A stretch of DNA of 64,000 nucleotides from Anarhynchus alexandrinus (Eukaryota; Chordata; Aves; Charadriiformes; Charadriidae), in assembly GCA_008711295.1 (NCBI GenBank), contig VUYV01000081.1, positions 1,879,408 to 1,943,407 of the forward strand, in the 5' to 3' direction. Under the pieces are notes generated by a model. That model had not been told where the DNA came from. It saw only the letters and a program-made list of their open reading frames with translations, and ran no database searches. Shown piece after piece: positions 1 to 13,125 of the stretch (its first letter is position 1; each line of letters begins with the position of its first letter). The position numbers and the translations under genes were made by a program.

Positions 1-718
1 TTTAATGCCTTTTTTTTTTTTTAAACAAAGCCACTCAGCACGAGCCTGTCATCGTTTAAAAATTAACGATCAGCTAACTTTTCTTTACAGTCTTCCCCCA
101 AACCCACTTTCTTTTTGATAGTTTCCAGCTCAAATGGCAACTTAGTTCTTCCCAGTGCCACTCGTGTCCCCAGCCACATTAGTCTTACTAAATAAAACAT
201 GCAAAGAGAACAAACAACAACAAAATTTAAAAAATGGAGGCAAACGACATTCAGAAGTCTAAAGGGGGGTAAGAAATAGGTTTTTCTCAAGAGCTTCCTG
301 CTGATCCTGGTGTGTCTGCTATTCTGCTTCGGTATTTCAAGGTATTTCAAAACACAGTGCTGAATAGTATGCTGATTGCCAAATAAAATAGCTGTAAGTA
401 TTATTTGGGTGTTTTCTGGGGACATTTCAAAGTACGCGTCCCGCCAACGAGAATGGAGGAATTCTCTTAGGACGTCTGGCAGAGGTCTTGTAAGCTTGAA
501 CCTTAGACCCTAACAGTAGCAGTGTAGTACATGCCCTTGCTTTTGGTGGTCGTTCATCCAGGAGTTTCTCTTTCTATCTTCACTTTCTTTCTGTCCGAGT
601 GACACGCAGGAGATACCTACAGAAGGCACCTCAGGTCCTCAGATGTTAGTGGAGCTGGGTCAGCAGTGACAGATGAACCGCCTGGTGTTCCATATGCTTT
701 TAAGAAAATCTGTCCCTC

Positions 719-812
719 AATTTTGTTTTCAATTTTGTTTTGTTGGGTTTTTTTGTTTTTTGTTTGTTTGTTTGTTTTGTTTTTTTGTTGGGTTTTTTTT
801 TTTGGGGGGGGG
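719..812. repeat. T/G low-complexity tract ending in a 10-G run
   Basis: Long T runs are interspersed with TTTG and TTGGG units and end in about ten consecutive G. It explains the spurious Phe/Cys/Val-rich reading frames that cross it. No gene is implied. Confidence 0.85.
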
Positions 813-3800
813 AGTGAGTTTGTGGCTCTGCCACATATTTGGCGTGTTTTCAAAGCACCAGGTACTATTCACTCAGCACCACTGTGGAAGAAAATCTGCC
901 CTCATTAAAGATCCCAGTAAACCTGCAGCAAAGTTTGTAAAAGTGTTAGAAATAGTTTTCTATTTCTAGTAAAAAGGATTTCTAAAAATTCCACTGCTTT
1001 TCAGTAATATGTATATAGTACAGTGGCAGAATAATCCCAGTTTAAAACCGTTGTTGTAAGTCTTTGACCTCCCAGTTAGTCTTAGGTCAAATGTTTTTGT
1101 ATGAGTTTTAAATCCTCTGGAAAAGATGAGAGAGTGAAGTGTTGCACTTTCAAACAAGAAATTGCAACAACCAATAATAGAAACAACAGACGTTATATGC
1201 AATCTCTGTCCATACAGAAAATAGATATGCTCATGGAAATAACTTTTTTAAAAATCAGATTTAATGCAGAAGGTATAACGTTTGTAGGAGTTTGTAGGAG
1301 ACTAATATAGAAAGATTATAGGACTTAAAATGAGAAAATACTTGACAAATGTTCTTAGTTCACAGAGTTGCTTGATTCCTGCAGAGATTATTGTATAATA
1401 GGTCCGAAATGTCACTTGTCATTGAGGTCAGAGGGGACAATTTGTGGTCAAAAATGGCTTTTATGTCCTTACCTTTTTAAAAAAAAAGGACTGCAGTAAA
1501 TTGAATTATACCGTTCTGCTAAATACCATTATTTTCCAGAATGTCTATGTATACTTCTCACATTCAGTTTTGTGAGATGCTTCAGATTTTCATAAATGCA
1601 TAGGTCACTTTCCTATGGCTCTATATGTGCCTTTGCAGAAGTTCATATGTACTCTTTGCAGGACTCTAAAAGAATTGGAAGAGCAAACACACAGAACAAT
1701 GGCGTGTATCGTTCTGGAATGTGGGAATATGCTGATAACGACAAAGCTTTTGTGAATGAAGTTAATTAGACTTCGTCTGTGAGGCCTTGTTGGCAAGTTT
1801 ATTTCGAATTGCATGAAACCAAGTTTTACGCTGCAATGATAAAACATCAAGCGGTAAATTTAAGCAAATGCAAAAAGCGATAAGATAGAAATTAGAACAT
1901 CTGATGTGAGTAAATTTTGAAGAAATACATATAGACTGTAGTTAAAAGAATAGATTCAAGAGTCTTGGATACAGTACAGTCCTCATGCTTGGTAAGGAAC
2001 GACGTAGAGAGGAAGGAATGTACCTGAATTTTGACCAAATATATGAAGCATTTAGGAAGTATAGACCTTGCTCTAAAGGGAGAACATCTTTAAATAATCT
2101 CAAGGTATTTTAATGGAAAAAGCAGGCAAACAGTGGAACATCATCCAACAAGAAGGCATTGAAGATGCTTTCAAAAGAAAAAGTGAAAAGATAACTAATT
2201 CACTATATGTTGTAAATAGCAGATAAGGCAGCTTTGCTCCATGAAAGGTCACTTTCTCTCTAAAATGTTCTTTTTTTTGATATGGCAATGTTTTCCAATA
2301 TGACCTGAGGTTATTTGACAGCTATATCCTGTAGATTTTACGGAATGTACATGCCTTCAGGATTATGAGCTGCATATAAAGCTCTGCAATATATTGAGCG
2401 TATGCAGGCAGAGATATAAACCTAAGTTTTACCTCTGCTTACCGCTACATTACATGAAATATAGATGCTAGTGTTTCCTGGTATGATAGAGTCTTTAACA
2501 GATTTGGAACAGTCTATTTGGAGGCAGTTTAGTTGGTGTCCAGGATCGAGACAACTACTCTTAGCAGGGCTTTGGAGAAAAGATGATGAGTCATTAAAAT
2601 AGGGAATATTTTCATGTTCATTGCCACGGTAGGATCACTGTGGAGCAGGTAGGGATTCTCTCCTTTTTACTTCACCTGTTGGAGGAGTTCTCTTTTGTGA
2701 AAGAAAATACATGTTTTTCCCAAGATGGTTCTCTCGAGGGGGACACCTTTCAGCGGGTACTTAGGGCTTCATTGCTCTGGGCTGCCAAGAAGGAAGAATG
2801 ACAAACTGATGCCTTTCAGGCACTCTCTTTAGGGTTGCAATGAACTGCTGTGTAGGAAGAAGTGACAGTAAAGATGCATTATATTGAATGAAATGAGAAA
2901 GTCTAATGCACTCTGGGACACTTCAACTGAGTCTGTTATAACTCTGAATTTATTTTTCCTTCCCTACTCAAAGAGGAAAGATGAGTTGAAAGCAGTTTAC
3001 CAATAAGGCAATTAGTACAGAGCAGAATACCAATAACCGCTAATACCAGTGATCATATTAGAGGCCAGATCCAGAAGTTATAGGAATCTCCAGCTGCTTC
3101 AATATCTAATAGATATTCCGTTGTATCCAGGTGATAGTAAGACTTTTGTGTTTTGGATAAGAGGAGACTTTCCAGCCCTTCTCCTCAGCTTTCAGGTGTT
3201 TACTGTATACCAGAGCAAAAGCAGTCAGACGAATGACAGATCCCTCAGTGTACATACCATATTTTCTTCTCTTTTACTGGTGCCACCTGTCATCTTGCGA
3301 GATGTTTTCGTCCTGTTCTTTAATTTTTTATGTCTAGAAAAACGAGAAAGCAAATGGATTGCAAGTGCGATTTACACTTGAATAATAACCTTTTGATAAC
3401 ATGCAAAAGGTTTAGAAGTGTCATCACGTATTTGGAACAGACTACAAGGGAATTCTGTTTTAGAGAAAATTCTTTCCTTGCAAGGCTGTTTAATGCCAAG
3501 AGGTGATCTGATGCAGGATGAAATCTCTCTCTGTGGGTATAGTAGCTGCCTTATGCATATGTACTTATTACTCTTCTAAAAAATGCTATTAAATGCACCT
3601 GCATCATTCAGGGATTCTCAAGATTCTTTTCACTGTGTAATACCCATTCTCTATGACATGATTAAAAGTACAGATACCTGAAATATTGGGTTTTCTTTTT
3701 TCCCTCATGTCTGGACTGTAGTAACTTTCCTTTTTAATTGAAACAAAACTTGCTCCAGAATGGGGACATCCTGACAAGCTTTGACAACCCTAGTATAATA

Positions 3801-4570
3801 TGTTGAGCTTGCACGCTTTCCAAAAGTAAATTGAGGAATATTTGCTCCATTGTTGGTGGGTAAATAATTGTTTGTAAGCATGTGCAGAACAGTTGAAATA
3901 AGGAAGAAAAAACCCCAAACTAGACAGCTCAGATGATGGCATATCCCAGCGATCCTGGAAATTATAAAAAGAATTATATCCTACGAATATGATGTAGGTA
4001 CTAAAAGACTGTCCTAGGCTGGAACACGCTAGTCTCCATTTCCAAGCATTGTTTAACTGAGAGGAGTCCAAACTACATTTTTCAGTAATAGAATTATTTA
4101 TTTTAACATTTGTATCCACAGATACTTAGTGAAAGTGTTAACGCAGAATTAGATATTGGATCTCTCTTCATCCAGGGAGTTTGTGTGCAGTTTCTTCTCT
4201 CTTGCACCATATGGTTTTACAAGTCATACCTTGACTTTAAGGATTGAAGTATGAAGAGAAAAAAAAAATTAATGAAATTCTGTCAAAGCTGCCAGGTTTC
4301 ACCTGGTTTCATATCCAAAGCAAGGCAAGGCTTTCAAGAAAAACTCTAAGTCAGCCCAGATTCACTCAACGCTGGGCCCAAGTTCACTCAAAAGGGTTGT
4401 GAGCCCTCACAAACCTTTTGAAGAATCTGGGCTGAGTTTCAAGTCGGTATTGAAACCTGTAATCAGGCAGGCTTCACGTGCTCTTGGATTTCCTTGAGAA
4501 CATTTACCCAGCTCTCCCTCAGGTTTGCTGTGGTTTGCTGGGATTTTTTTCACTTTCAGCAAAACAATGT

Positions 4571-5064
4571 TCCCCAACATCAGAAGGACATGGACCTGCT
4601 GGAGCGTGTCCAGAGGAGAGCCACGAGGATGATGCGAGGGCTGGAGCACCTCTCCTATGAGGAGAGGCTGAAAGAGTTGGGGCTGTTCAGCCTGGAGAAG
4701 AGAAGGCTCCGGGGAGATCTTAGTGCGGCCTTCCAGTCCCTAAAGGGGGCCTACAGGAGAGCCGGGGAAGGACTTTTTACTGGGGCATGGAGTGATAGGA
4801 CGAGGGGGAATGGCTTCAAACTGGCAGAGGGCAGGTTTAGATTGAACATTAGGAAGAAGTTTTTCACTTTAAGGGTGGTAAGGCACTGTCCCAGGTTGCC
4901 CAGAGAGGTTGTTGAGGCCCCATCCCTGGAGGTGTTCAAGGCCAGGCTGGACGTGGCCTTGGGCAGCCTGGTGTGGTGGGAGGTGTCCCTGCCTATGGCA
5001 GGGGGGTTGGAACTCGATGATCTCCAAGGTCCTTTCCAACCTAAACCATTCTATGATTCTATGA
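4571..5064 (+). mobile_element. CR1 retrotransposon, 5'-truncated 3' end, sense to FMN2
   Basis: The copy encodes the C-terminal end of CR1 ORF2 (reverse transcriptase protein) in one open frame. Recognisable blocks are [36 protein letters not shown] and [20 protein letters not shown]. It ends with the CR1 3' hallmark, CCTTTCCAACCTAAACCATT followed by two ATTCTATG octamers. The frame stays open from flanking DNA (4494) to 5096 with no stop inside the element, so the copy is little decayed. About 490 bp remain of a roughly 4.5 kb family consensus. It cannot move on its own. It lies in an FMN2 intron in the sense orientation. Confidence 0.97.
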
Positions 5065-6539
5065 TGGAACCCGCGTCTTCAAGTAATGATTGGTAAATGC
5101 GGTGTTCGCTGCAGCAAACGTCCAGGCACAGCTCACCCTACTCCGCAGACTCCATTGCTACGAATAAAAGGCATTTGCAGCACGAGCCATAGCTCTGATC
5201 CTTCTCTGAGTGGAGAAAGAATAGAGAAACTCCATTCGTGTATCTTTGCTACACATTGCGCGTGTCTACTTTAGTGTTAGTGGATGTTTGCAAAGAGCTT
5301 TTGATTGAAATGTTGTAACAGAAAAGTACCGGTTATCATTGTTCCCTGATTATTCCATTGCTTTTCTCATTTTTGCCAAATTTAAAATCGGGATTTCCTT
5401 TTTCAGAGGTGATGTGTACAACTTTAATGACTTATTTTTGTAGAGCTATGTAGGGAAAGTGGAATGAAAAATAGCTTAAAGGTTTACCCTTCTTTTTTAG
5501 ATTTCTGTATGAATTCTGTACCGTTGACGTTTGTTTCCAGGACAGTTCAGAGCCTCCTCATGTCCCAAAACCCACTGCCTCTTGGGAATCCTAAAAATCT
5601 CCTTCCAAATTAGCAGGCCAGCAGATTGAATCAAGTTCCAAACTAAAAAGCTTTTGGCTAAAGCGTGCAGATCTGAAATGGATTTAAGTTGTGCTACCTG
5701 AATGACTATATACGTATAAATCTCACCTAAGCACACGTGCACAGAGCACTTTGTACTATTGCTTTGCACATTGGTGATGCCAAAGGTAATACGCACGTTC
5801 TCGCAGATTTTCTGTAGCCGAACACCCATCTAAGTGAAGTGAAATAGGTACAAAATAAAATATGAAAGAACACATGGAAAAGAGATTATTTTTCCGCCTT
5901 TGTGTTGCAGTGACGTTTTCGTATTTTTAATTTCCTTCACGTTATCACCAAATGGTAATTTGCTTCATATAAAAACAGTCATGTTTTCAATATGGGCCCA
6001 CTGTGGCTCTTAGTACTTCACAAACGGATACGCGTACAGGGAGATGGTGTGTGCAGGGGAAGGGAAGAGAGCTTTTATTAGCAACTATCAAGCAACTTTT
6101 AGAAGAGCTGTAAGGCTGAATCCTTCCTGCCCTTCACTCAGCTTTTCCTTCTCTTGGTAGACCAGTTCCCTATTTCTTAAGTTTTTGGAATAATTTTTTA
6201 AGATCTGTTTTTCAGTCACTTTCCTGACTTGGTGGTTGGTTGTATTACTGCAAGATTTTTTTTTTCTAATTTTTAAAACATGCTTTGAGGTTTTTTTATG
6301 GTTGTGGTTTTCGGTTTTTTTTAGTAGGGATATCAAAATTAATGTAGTTTTGTTTGTGTGGGGCTGTTTTGGTTTCTTTGTTTGTTTTGGTTTTTTTTTT
6401 CTTTCAGAATCGATGTATGTGAGTATATCCTCAGGTGGTTTCTATACATTTTGTACATGACACATTTACAATGAACATTATCCTGAACAACATCTTTTTC
6501 TTTCATCTTGTAGCTAATTCTTTGATTGTATTTTTACAG

Positions 6540-6591
6540 CTAAAATAGACCAAGAAAATGAAGAGAAGTCACTGACAGAAGCACATAAAAG
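6540..6591 (+). CDS. FMN2: FMN2 internal coding exon (52 bp), FH2 domain segment
   Basis: Formin-2 nucleates and elongates unbranched actin filaments through its FH2 domain and works with Spire proteins, notably in oocyte spindle positioning and neurons. This exon follows a TTTTTACAG acceptor and ends at a GTAAGA donor. It begins with two bases of a split codon (phase 1), carries 16 full codons and ends with AG (phase 2). It reads (A)KIDQENEEKSLTEAHK(S), which matches the vertebrate FMN2 segment just before the final FH2 helices (mammals have AKIDQE then SLTE, from memory). The phase joins exactly with the exon at 23161: AG+C gives Ser. Too short for ordinary ORF detection, it was found by its splice sites. 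It is one of four exons seen here of a protein of about 1,700 residues in mammals. Confidence 0.93.
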
Positions 6592-9548
6592 GTAAGAAAG
6601 AAGAATGTAGTAAACCCTTTCTTTGAGAAATATATTTTGGTAGAAGTTGCTGTATCGGTAGCTAGCGTTATGGTATTTTTAATAGTGAGAGAAATGCGCT
6701 CAGAAAACTAAGTGATATTTATTTATTGTCATTTTTAATTTGACGGTGGGGAAAAAAATTTGAAGGAATACAGACACACAGCCTATTTAGAGAAATATTG
6801 CACATGACTCCTGTCTTTCTGAAAATGCATGTACCTTATGTAAAAAATATTCAGAATATACTATTTGTGCTCAGAGAAAATTGTTCCTATCACACCAGAA
6901 TCATGGTGATTTGACAGACACGCAGCATACCCCAGACCACTATTATTCATTAGGTAGCACTTCCTGTGCTTATAAAATATCTGCTTTAAAATAAAGAATG
7001 GAAATCTGGGTTTTAACATACTAATGCAATGTATAATTATATGTGGCTTCCTTTGTAGAATTGCTAATAGAACTTCTAATAGGTGTTTTTTGTGGCAAAA
7101 AGCAAAATACCTCATTAAATTTCATTACAGATGTGTGCAGTTGAGAGAGTTTTCAAAATTGGGAACTTCGCTGCATTGCACAACTCGTGGTTTCTTCTGA
7201 TTCTTTGGCAGTGTTTTCCAGCAGCAGTATTGAAATGGGACAGATTTTTATCTGCCCCAGCAAAAGACCAAAATATGACACACACCATTTATAGTCCAGA
7301 TTTAGTGAGACTGACAGGCTGTGTTTGTTTTCCTTTCACTAAAAATATCAGCATCTTTTTGTAGTAGCTACAGCTGCCACTGAAGATACGCTAATGAATA
7401 TATCCATTATATATCCCCAGAGCTGGGAAGGCTCTCAATAGGATTCCAGTAAAATAGACCGCTGTAAAAGGTTCTAGTTCTTACTATGGTTTGTTAATCA
7501 TTCTATGGCCCTGACGCCCAAATTGTCTACTGCTGTAACGCCGCAGTGCGGTCGACATCTTTCCTGGTACAGCACCCCATGTTCTCTCTATTCCCATGGG
7601 CCATGTACTAAAGATAGTACCTGAGAAGGAAATCAAGGGGAGAGTGGATGTTCCTCTGCCACGAGAAGCTCCTGTCTTACTTGTAAGAAGACGGTAGGCC
7701 CTTGGGTGCTGCATCGGCGGTGCGGGATCATGATGGAAAGAACGGAAGGAAGGGAGTATGGCTTTGGCTCAGTATCGTACCTCTTGCTCAGGTGTAGGAA
7801 AGGCGTTCCCGACATATCTCAGGTTTGTTTAACTGCCGAGTTACAGAATTCTTATCCGTAAAAATCTGCTTCCCAATTAAACTTTGAGAGAAGAAACTGC
7901 TGTTAGAAGAGATTTCTGTGATCTCTGACTGCTCTTTTAAGGAAATTGTTTCGCCTGTGAAAAATGGATTAGTCCACATGTCCACAGCCGACAGACATCT
8001 AAGGACCAGGGGAATTTGCAGTCTCTTCAGAAATCCTGTGACTTGTCACTGTCTTCTGGTGTCTAATTCACTCCTCATTCTTAGTTTTTCTTTGACCGCA
8101 CTGGAACCATCCCATCACAAACTTCTATTGCTATATCTAGCGTCCACCATATGGGGGAAGACAGCAAACTGCTCCCCGGATTCTGCTTCAGCTCGGTCTG
8201 CCCCTTCCAACTTGTCCTCATTCTTTCTTCTCTCACGATGCTGAGTGCAGCAGCTCCTTTTACATAGGTAGTTTGTCAAAGAAGAAAGTTCATCTTCACT
8301 GTTCCTCTTATCTAGCAAGGATAATGTCATGTGCAAAACCTTTCGTGGAACGTATAAGGAACTATGGTAGGACAACATTAGGGCAAAGTTATTTTTTACT
8401 GTTATCTACGTTACATTTCTCTTTCTTTCTTTCTTCCTTCCATCGTCCCACTGAAATTCTTAATCAGGTTAATGGCATTTGTTAAAATATTGAAGAATGG
8501 TATACTTTTAGTATTACGTGCGTTTATTTCGCTAAGATTTTTATTTGGGCTTAGAAATAAAATGTTTGGGATCTTTTTTGGCGGGGGGTGGGTGAAGAAG
8601 ATGAGAGCTTAAAAATCTAAATAAAAGATTAGTTACATTTGGCTAATCATAGGTAGAACAGCAATGCATAGAATGACTAGACAAGCAAGTAGTGCAAGGA
8701 AAAGTGATGGATTAGATGGAGCAAAATTAATGTGATTAATGTGCTTGCATTTTCCTTTTTGAAGTGGATAACTTCAGCCCATATATAAGTTCAGGCCTAC
8801 ATGAAAAAATACAAATTCTCTTTTTTTGGGTTTTTTTGTTTGTTTGTTTGAGTGCAAAATATTAAAGCTGCTATCTCCATAAAAATACGAAAGTCTAAAA
8901 GAAAAGGTCTTGCAGCAATAACAACAAAAATGTTTCTAAAATGAATAATGATTTGGGGAAAATGCAGCAATGTGTATTTTAGAAAAGCTCAATTGTGCAA
9001 TAGATGAGCTGAAATGGAAAGTTAATCTTCCGCACAAAATAAAGACAAAGAAAATGGAATGTCTGCTCCAGGGACTCCATACGCTGTATAGCTGTTCATT
9101 TGTCACAAGTGAGAAAATGTTTAATCGGTTCTGAAATGATGTATTCTCTCTTTATTTATCGTGTTTAGTGACTTTAAGAGTGTCAGTATGTAAAGTGTTT
9201 ATCCAAGGAATGGATTTCTGGCACATGGATAAAATGAAAAGTGAAATGTTTAGCTCGGAACAGGCATATGTTCCAAGATCTCTCTGAGTAAGTATCCCGA
9301 GATGAGAAGAAAGCACACAGGTCTGTGTTTATCTAGCTTACGCAGGCAGACAAGGAAGGCTCCAGCCTGGTATTAACACTGAAGTGACATGGAATGTCTT
9401 CCCCAAACCCCAAACAATTACATCATTCCCTTAACAATATTGATAAAGTGTAATAAAAAAGAACCTGGCACTTTCCAATTAGATCCTCATTGCTAAATAC
9501 TTGAGAAACTGTGAAATACTTGACAAGTTAAAGTAAAAACCACTGTTT

Positions 9549-9607
9549 GGGGGGGAGGGGGAAGAAGTAAAAGAGGAGAGGGAGAAGAGGAGGAGGAGGG
9601 AAAGAGA
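9549..9607 (+). repeat. Polypurine (G/A) tract
   Basis: Fifty-nine bases are almost all purine, with one T at 9568. It starts with a G run and continues in GGA/GAA units. Low-complexity sequence within an FMN2 intron, capable in principle of triplex formation. Confidence 0.85.
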
Positions 9608-12276
9608 TGCTTGTGTATTTTAGGAGCCCACAATTTGGTGCTTCTTTTTTTAATTTTAGATTATGTCCTCTGACCCAAGACACATAGCTATATGCTCAAT
9701 TCACACAGCTGTATATAACATTTAAACAACTTTATAATTAAAATTTAGCATCTTGGAAAATTGGGAGATACAGCACACTTTCCACCAAGCAACAAATACA
9801 TCCTCTGTTTTCTGTATTTTCATTTACTTAGCTTTAAACGTCTCTGATCTTTCAAGATGTGATTTTCTTTAAGCAGGGATTAAAAATTAGAAGCACTATA
9901 ATTTCCAGGTATGCTTTATAGAATTTTAGAATGAGATAGGGTTTGATCGCAGTGTCCATAGCAATTAATCAAAGTTATTGTCAAAAGCAGTATGATAGCT
10001 GATGTCTTGCTTACCATGCCAGGACAAAAAGCAATAGCAACAGCAGCGATATAATCTTGCGGGATTATAATCAGAAATTACCCAGTTACTCCTCTTCTTG
10101 CACTTCATTCCTGAAGAAGCAGCAGCCAAACAACCTGACTAGAATTACCAGAAACAGCATTCAGTGAAGCTGGAGGTCCTCATTCTCTGTCTCGCGACCT
10201 CTATTCAGCTGAATGGTTATGAAGAAATAGCGTATAGCTTTATTACTTTCTTATAATACCTTACCCAGTATTGAGTTCTGATCTCCTCGGAAGTCTTCCA
10301 GATTAGGGTCTTTTTTTAGAAGAAAATAAATCCGGACTGCAACACTGATCTCTCTTCCACTGAAATAGTTAAGATGATCTTTTTCTTCTTTTTTTTTCTC
10401 CTCTACCTGCAATGATTCATGTGTTCTTGGAATAACACCTCAGGAGTCATCATTCGCAAATTGAACTGCAGATGTTTGCTTTAGACCTGAGACACAGTCA
10501 GATGATCCTAAATTCTTCCTACTGTCTCCCAGTCAATGAGGCATCAGATTCTAAAGTCGGTGCCATAGCACTGAAAATTGCTCAGTTTATGGTTACTCGT
10601 GCGGCTCTCATGTAAGAGGCAGTGTATGCTGAGAATCTCTGAAGAACACTATAGATCCCTTTATTTCTAATATTTCAGAGAGGATAACTCTGCTTGAAGT
10701 GACGACATAGGCCACTAAGACAACAGTCCCATATGATGTGGCTTGGTTTGGGGTGAAACCGTTCACTTGTTTTTCCTGCTGCGATGCTTAATAAGGGCTG
10801 GATAGACAGAAATGCCACTCACTGGCATGGCTTTGTATACAGCACTGATACTAACAAATCTGAGAATTGAATCTGCTCTTTAGTAAATCTCAGTGTATTA
10901 TGAGAACACATATTTGCTTTCTAAAAAGTCAAACAGAGGACTTTCTGCCTTCTGACATAAGTATCAACTGGGGAATTTTGGATGTGTGTGGCTGGTTATG
11001 GAACACTCGTCTTCCCATCTCAGGATATTTTTATTTGGTTTATTTTATAATTTGGTCCCATTACTTAAACATTCCAGCGATTTTTAGGCTTTTAAGTGCT
11101 TCCTGAGCGTGCCCTCCCAGGCACCTCTTCTGTTTTCAGGACTTTTAATAATCCATTTAGCAATGCGTTGTTGCTTTCTTTGCTGTAGCAACAACTGACA
11201 TTAATTTAGAAGAGAAATTTTTACTTTTGAATTTCCTGCAAAAAAAAGTACTCCCGACATAACACTTTGCGGGTTCCCATTGGCTTCTCTGAACGTGAGA
11301 CTTGGGGAGGAACAAAGCTTTCCACCTGCTTATGAGCTGACAAGTTGATGACACTTCGAGAAACAGCAGACAGTATGGTACAATGGCACTGCTGAAAAGC
11401 AACACCTAGAGATGTGGCACCTCAGCCTGCTAATCCTTTAAAACACCAAACGTTTCTCCCGCCTTGCTCCCCGCCCCACAATGGTTTGGATTGTTTCCAA
11501 AAGTGAACTGTGAAGTTAAAGTGAAAATGGAGTTAATGATTGAAATAAAGCGGTGAAAAGCTCAGAATGGAGAGAGGTATGTAGTTTAAAAAAAACCAAC
11601 AACCAAACCCAGCGCAACGCTTTTAACTGAAAGGCAAGAATATGCTGTTGGACACCATCTTTCACTACCCTTCGGCCATCCATCCCTTGTTGGTTCCGTT
11701 GCTGGTAGGTGACCTTTCTCGCTGTGTGGCTCCCAGCGTGCAGACTCCAGTTGCTCGCGGTAATCCATTTCAGACTGTAGGTATACATTAGTTGGCATCA
11801 GCAGAAAGTAAATACTTGGTGAGCAAAGGAAATGTGTATAGAAGAAGCTTACAGACTGTTAAACAGATTGGATCATTCTAGTTTAGTATCCTGTCTCTGA
11901 CAAAACATCAGGGCCTGTAAATATGCGGTAATGGAAACTTAGCCGGCAGTTTAGTTGTGTCAGAAAGTCTCTTCTGAAATATGGGTAATTGACCTTTCCC
12001 TGAAAGATGAAGTCTTTGTCCTTCTCTGAAAATATTTGCCAAATGACTGCAAGTCCTTAGCCATTTGCACGATTTATTTTTGTCTGTAAGAGCATTATCT
12101 TTTCTTTTAAAGATGTTGGCCTGCTGCTTAAAAAAAAAATAAAAAATAAATAATTATTGGCCTTAAATTTGCATTTAATGGCATTCAGTGCTAATATGAA
12201 CAAATGGTAATATAATTTTTAACAGACATGGGTACAATTCAGAGATCTAATATTCTGCAATGTAAACTCATCTTTA

Positions 12277-12309
12277 TGCAGTTTATTCTGCAGTTTATTC
12301 TACAGTTTA
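12277..12309 (+). repeat. Short tandem repeat, 12-bp unit, about 2.75 copies
   Basis: TGCAGTTTATTC is repeated head to tail twice, then partially as TACAGTTTA. Intronic. Confidence 0.8.
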
Positions 12310-13102
12310 TGTGAAGGACCTATTTTTAGATCTTACATTAAAAGATAAAGGATATTAATTTAAGGTGCAAATACAGTTACACAGCAAAGTAGCATTGATA
12401 ACAGTGCAGCTAAGAAACACCCTGATAACAATGTAGTTAAAATAACTGGGGTCTGGTCATACCCAAAACTAATGCTGTAGCATCAAATTTGAGATTTAAA
12501 AAACTAAGAGAAGAGTCATATAGCTAATAAAATTAATGAAATAAAAAAAACAAACCAGAAATTAAAATCTTTAAATGTGGCACATTGTTTTGACCTCCAG
12601 TTTATGTCCAGCAGGTGGTTTCACTGAGTAGTCCTCAAAAATTCAAGATATTCCTCTTGAGTTGTTACAGCTGAGGCAAAATGCTGATGTGCACGTGTGT
12701 ACGTGTGTTTAGCTCCAGTGCCTCTCCATTGTGCAGCAGCTTCTGATTACGTCCAGTAGGTTTTTTTCTTTCCCCATGTTGTCTACCTGAGCCGTTTAGT
12801 TAGATTGTTTCCTAAAACCTTCACAGTACAGTGTTTGCATTTGCAGTGACTGTGACTTAAATGTGGGTAACGCTTCTGCTTTTAGTCTCTTCTGTTGATT
12901 TGCCGCTATGGTTGTTGCTTTCTTCCTTGCTGTATTTTAAGATTTGCTTTAATATAATATATTGCTGTTGTCATGTATATGCAAATAGAAAAGCCGAATG
13001 TCGGGGCTGTGGTTTAATTAGGTCACAATTGCGTTAACTCATCTGGGAGCTATCCAGTAATAACTCGTACGAGATAGGTCATTCCTTCCATAATGACTTC
13101 CA

Positions 13103-13125
13103 GCTGATGGAAGGCTGCCATCAGC
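13103..13125. repeat. Small inverted repeat, 8-bp stem
   Basis: GCTGATGG and CCATCAGC are perfectly complementary around a 7-nt loop. A stem this short is expected by chance in a window of this size. Confidence 0.5.

Larger units (their letters stand above)
1..6539 (+). other. FMN2: FMN2 intron, 3' part of the intron before the first visible exon
   Basis: This stretch precedes the exon at 6540 and ends in a pyrimidine-rich tract and CAG acceptor. That exon begins in codon phase 1, so an upstream coding exon must exist. I looked for the FH2 segment that should precede it (about 60-80 residues in vertebrate FMN2) and found no such reading frame here, so that exon lies left of the window. The interval contains a sense-oriented CR1 copy at 4571-5064 and a T/G-rich low-complexity tract near 719-812. 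The rest is AT-rich unique sequence without recognisable content. Confidence 0.8.

Noticed and set aside
1..6539. A further upstream FMN2 exon in the first 6.5 kb
   Set aside because: No frame with the expected preceding FH2 residues ending in phase 1 before a donor was found. It is most likely outside the window.
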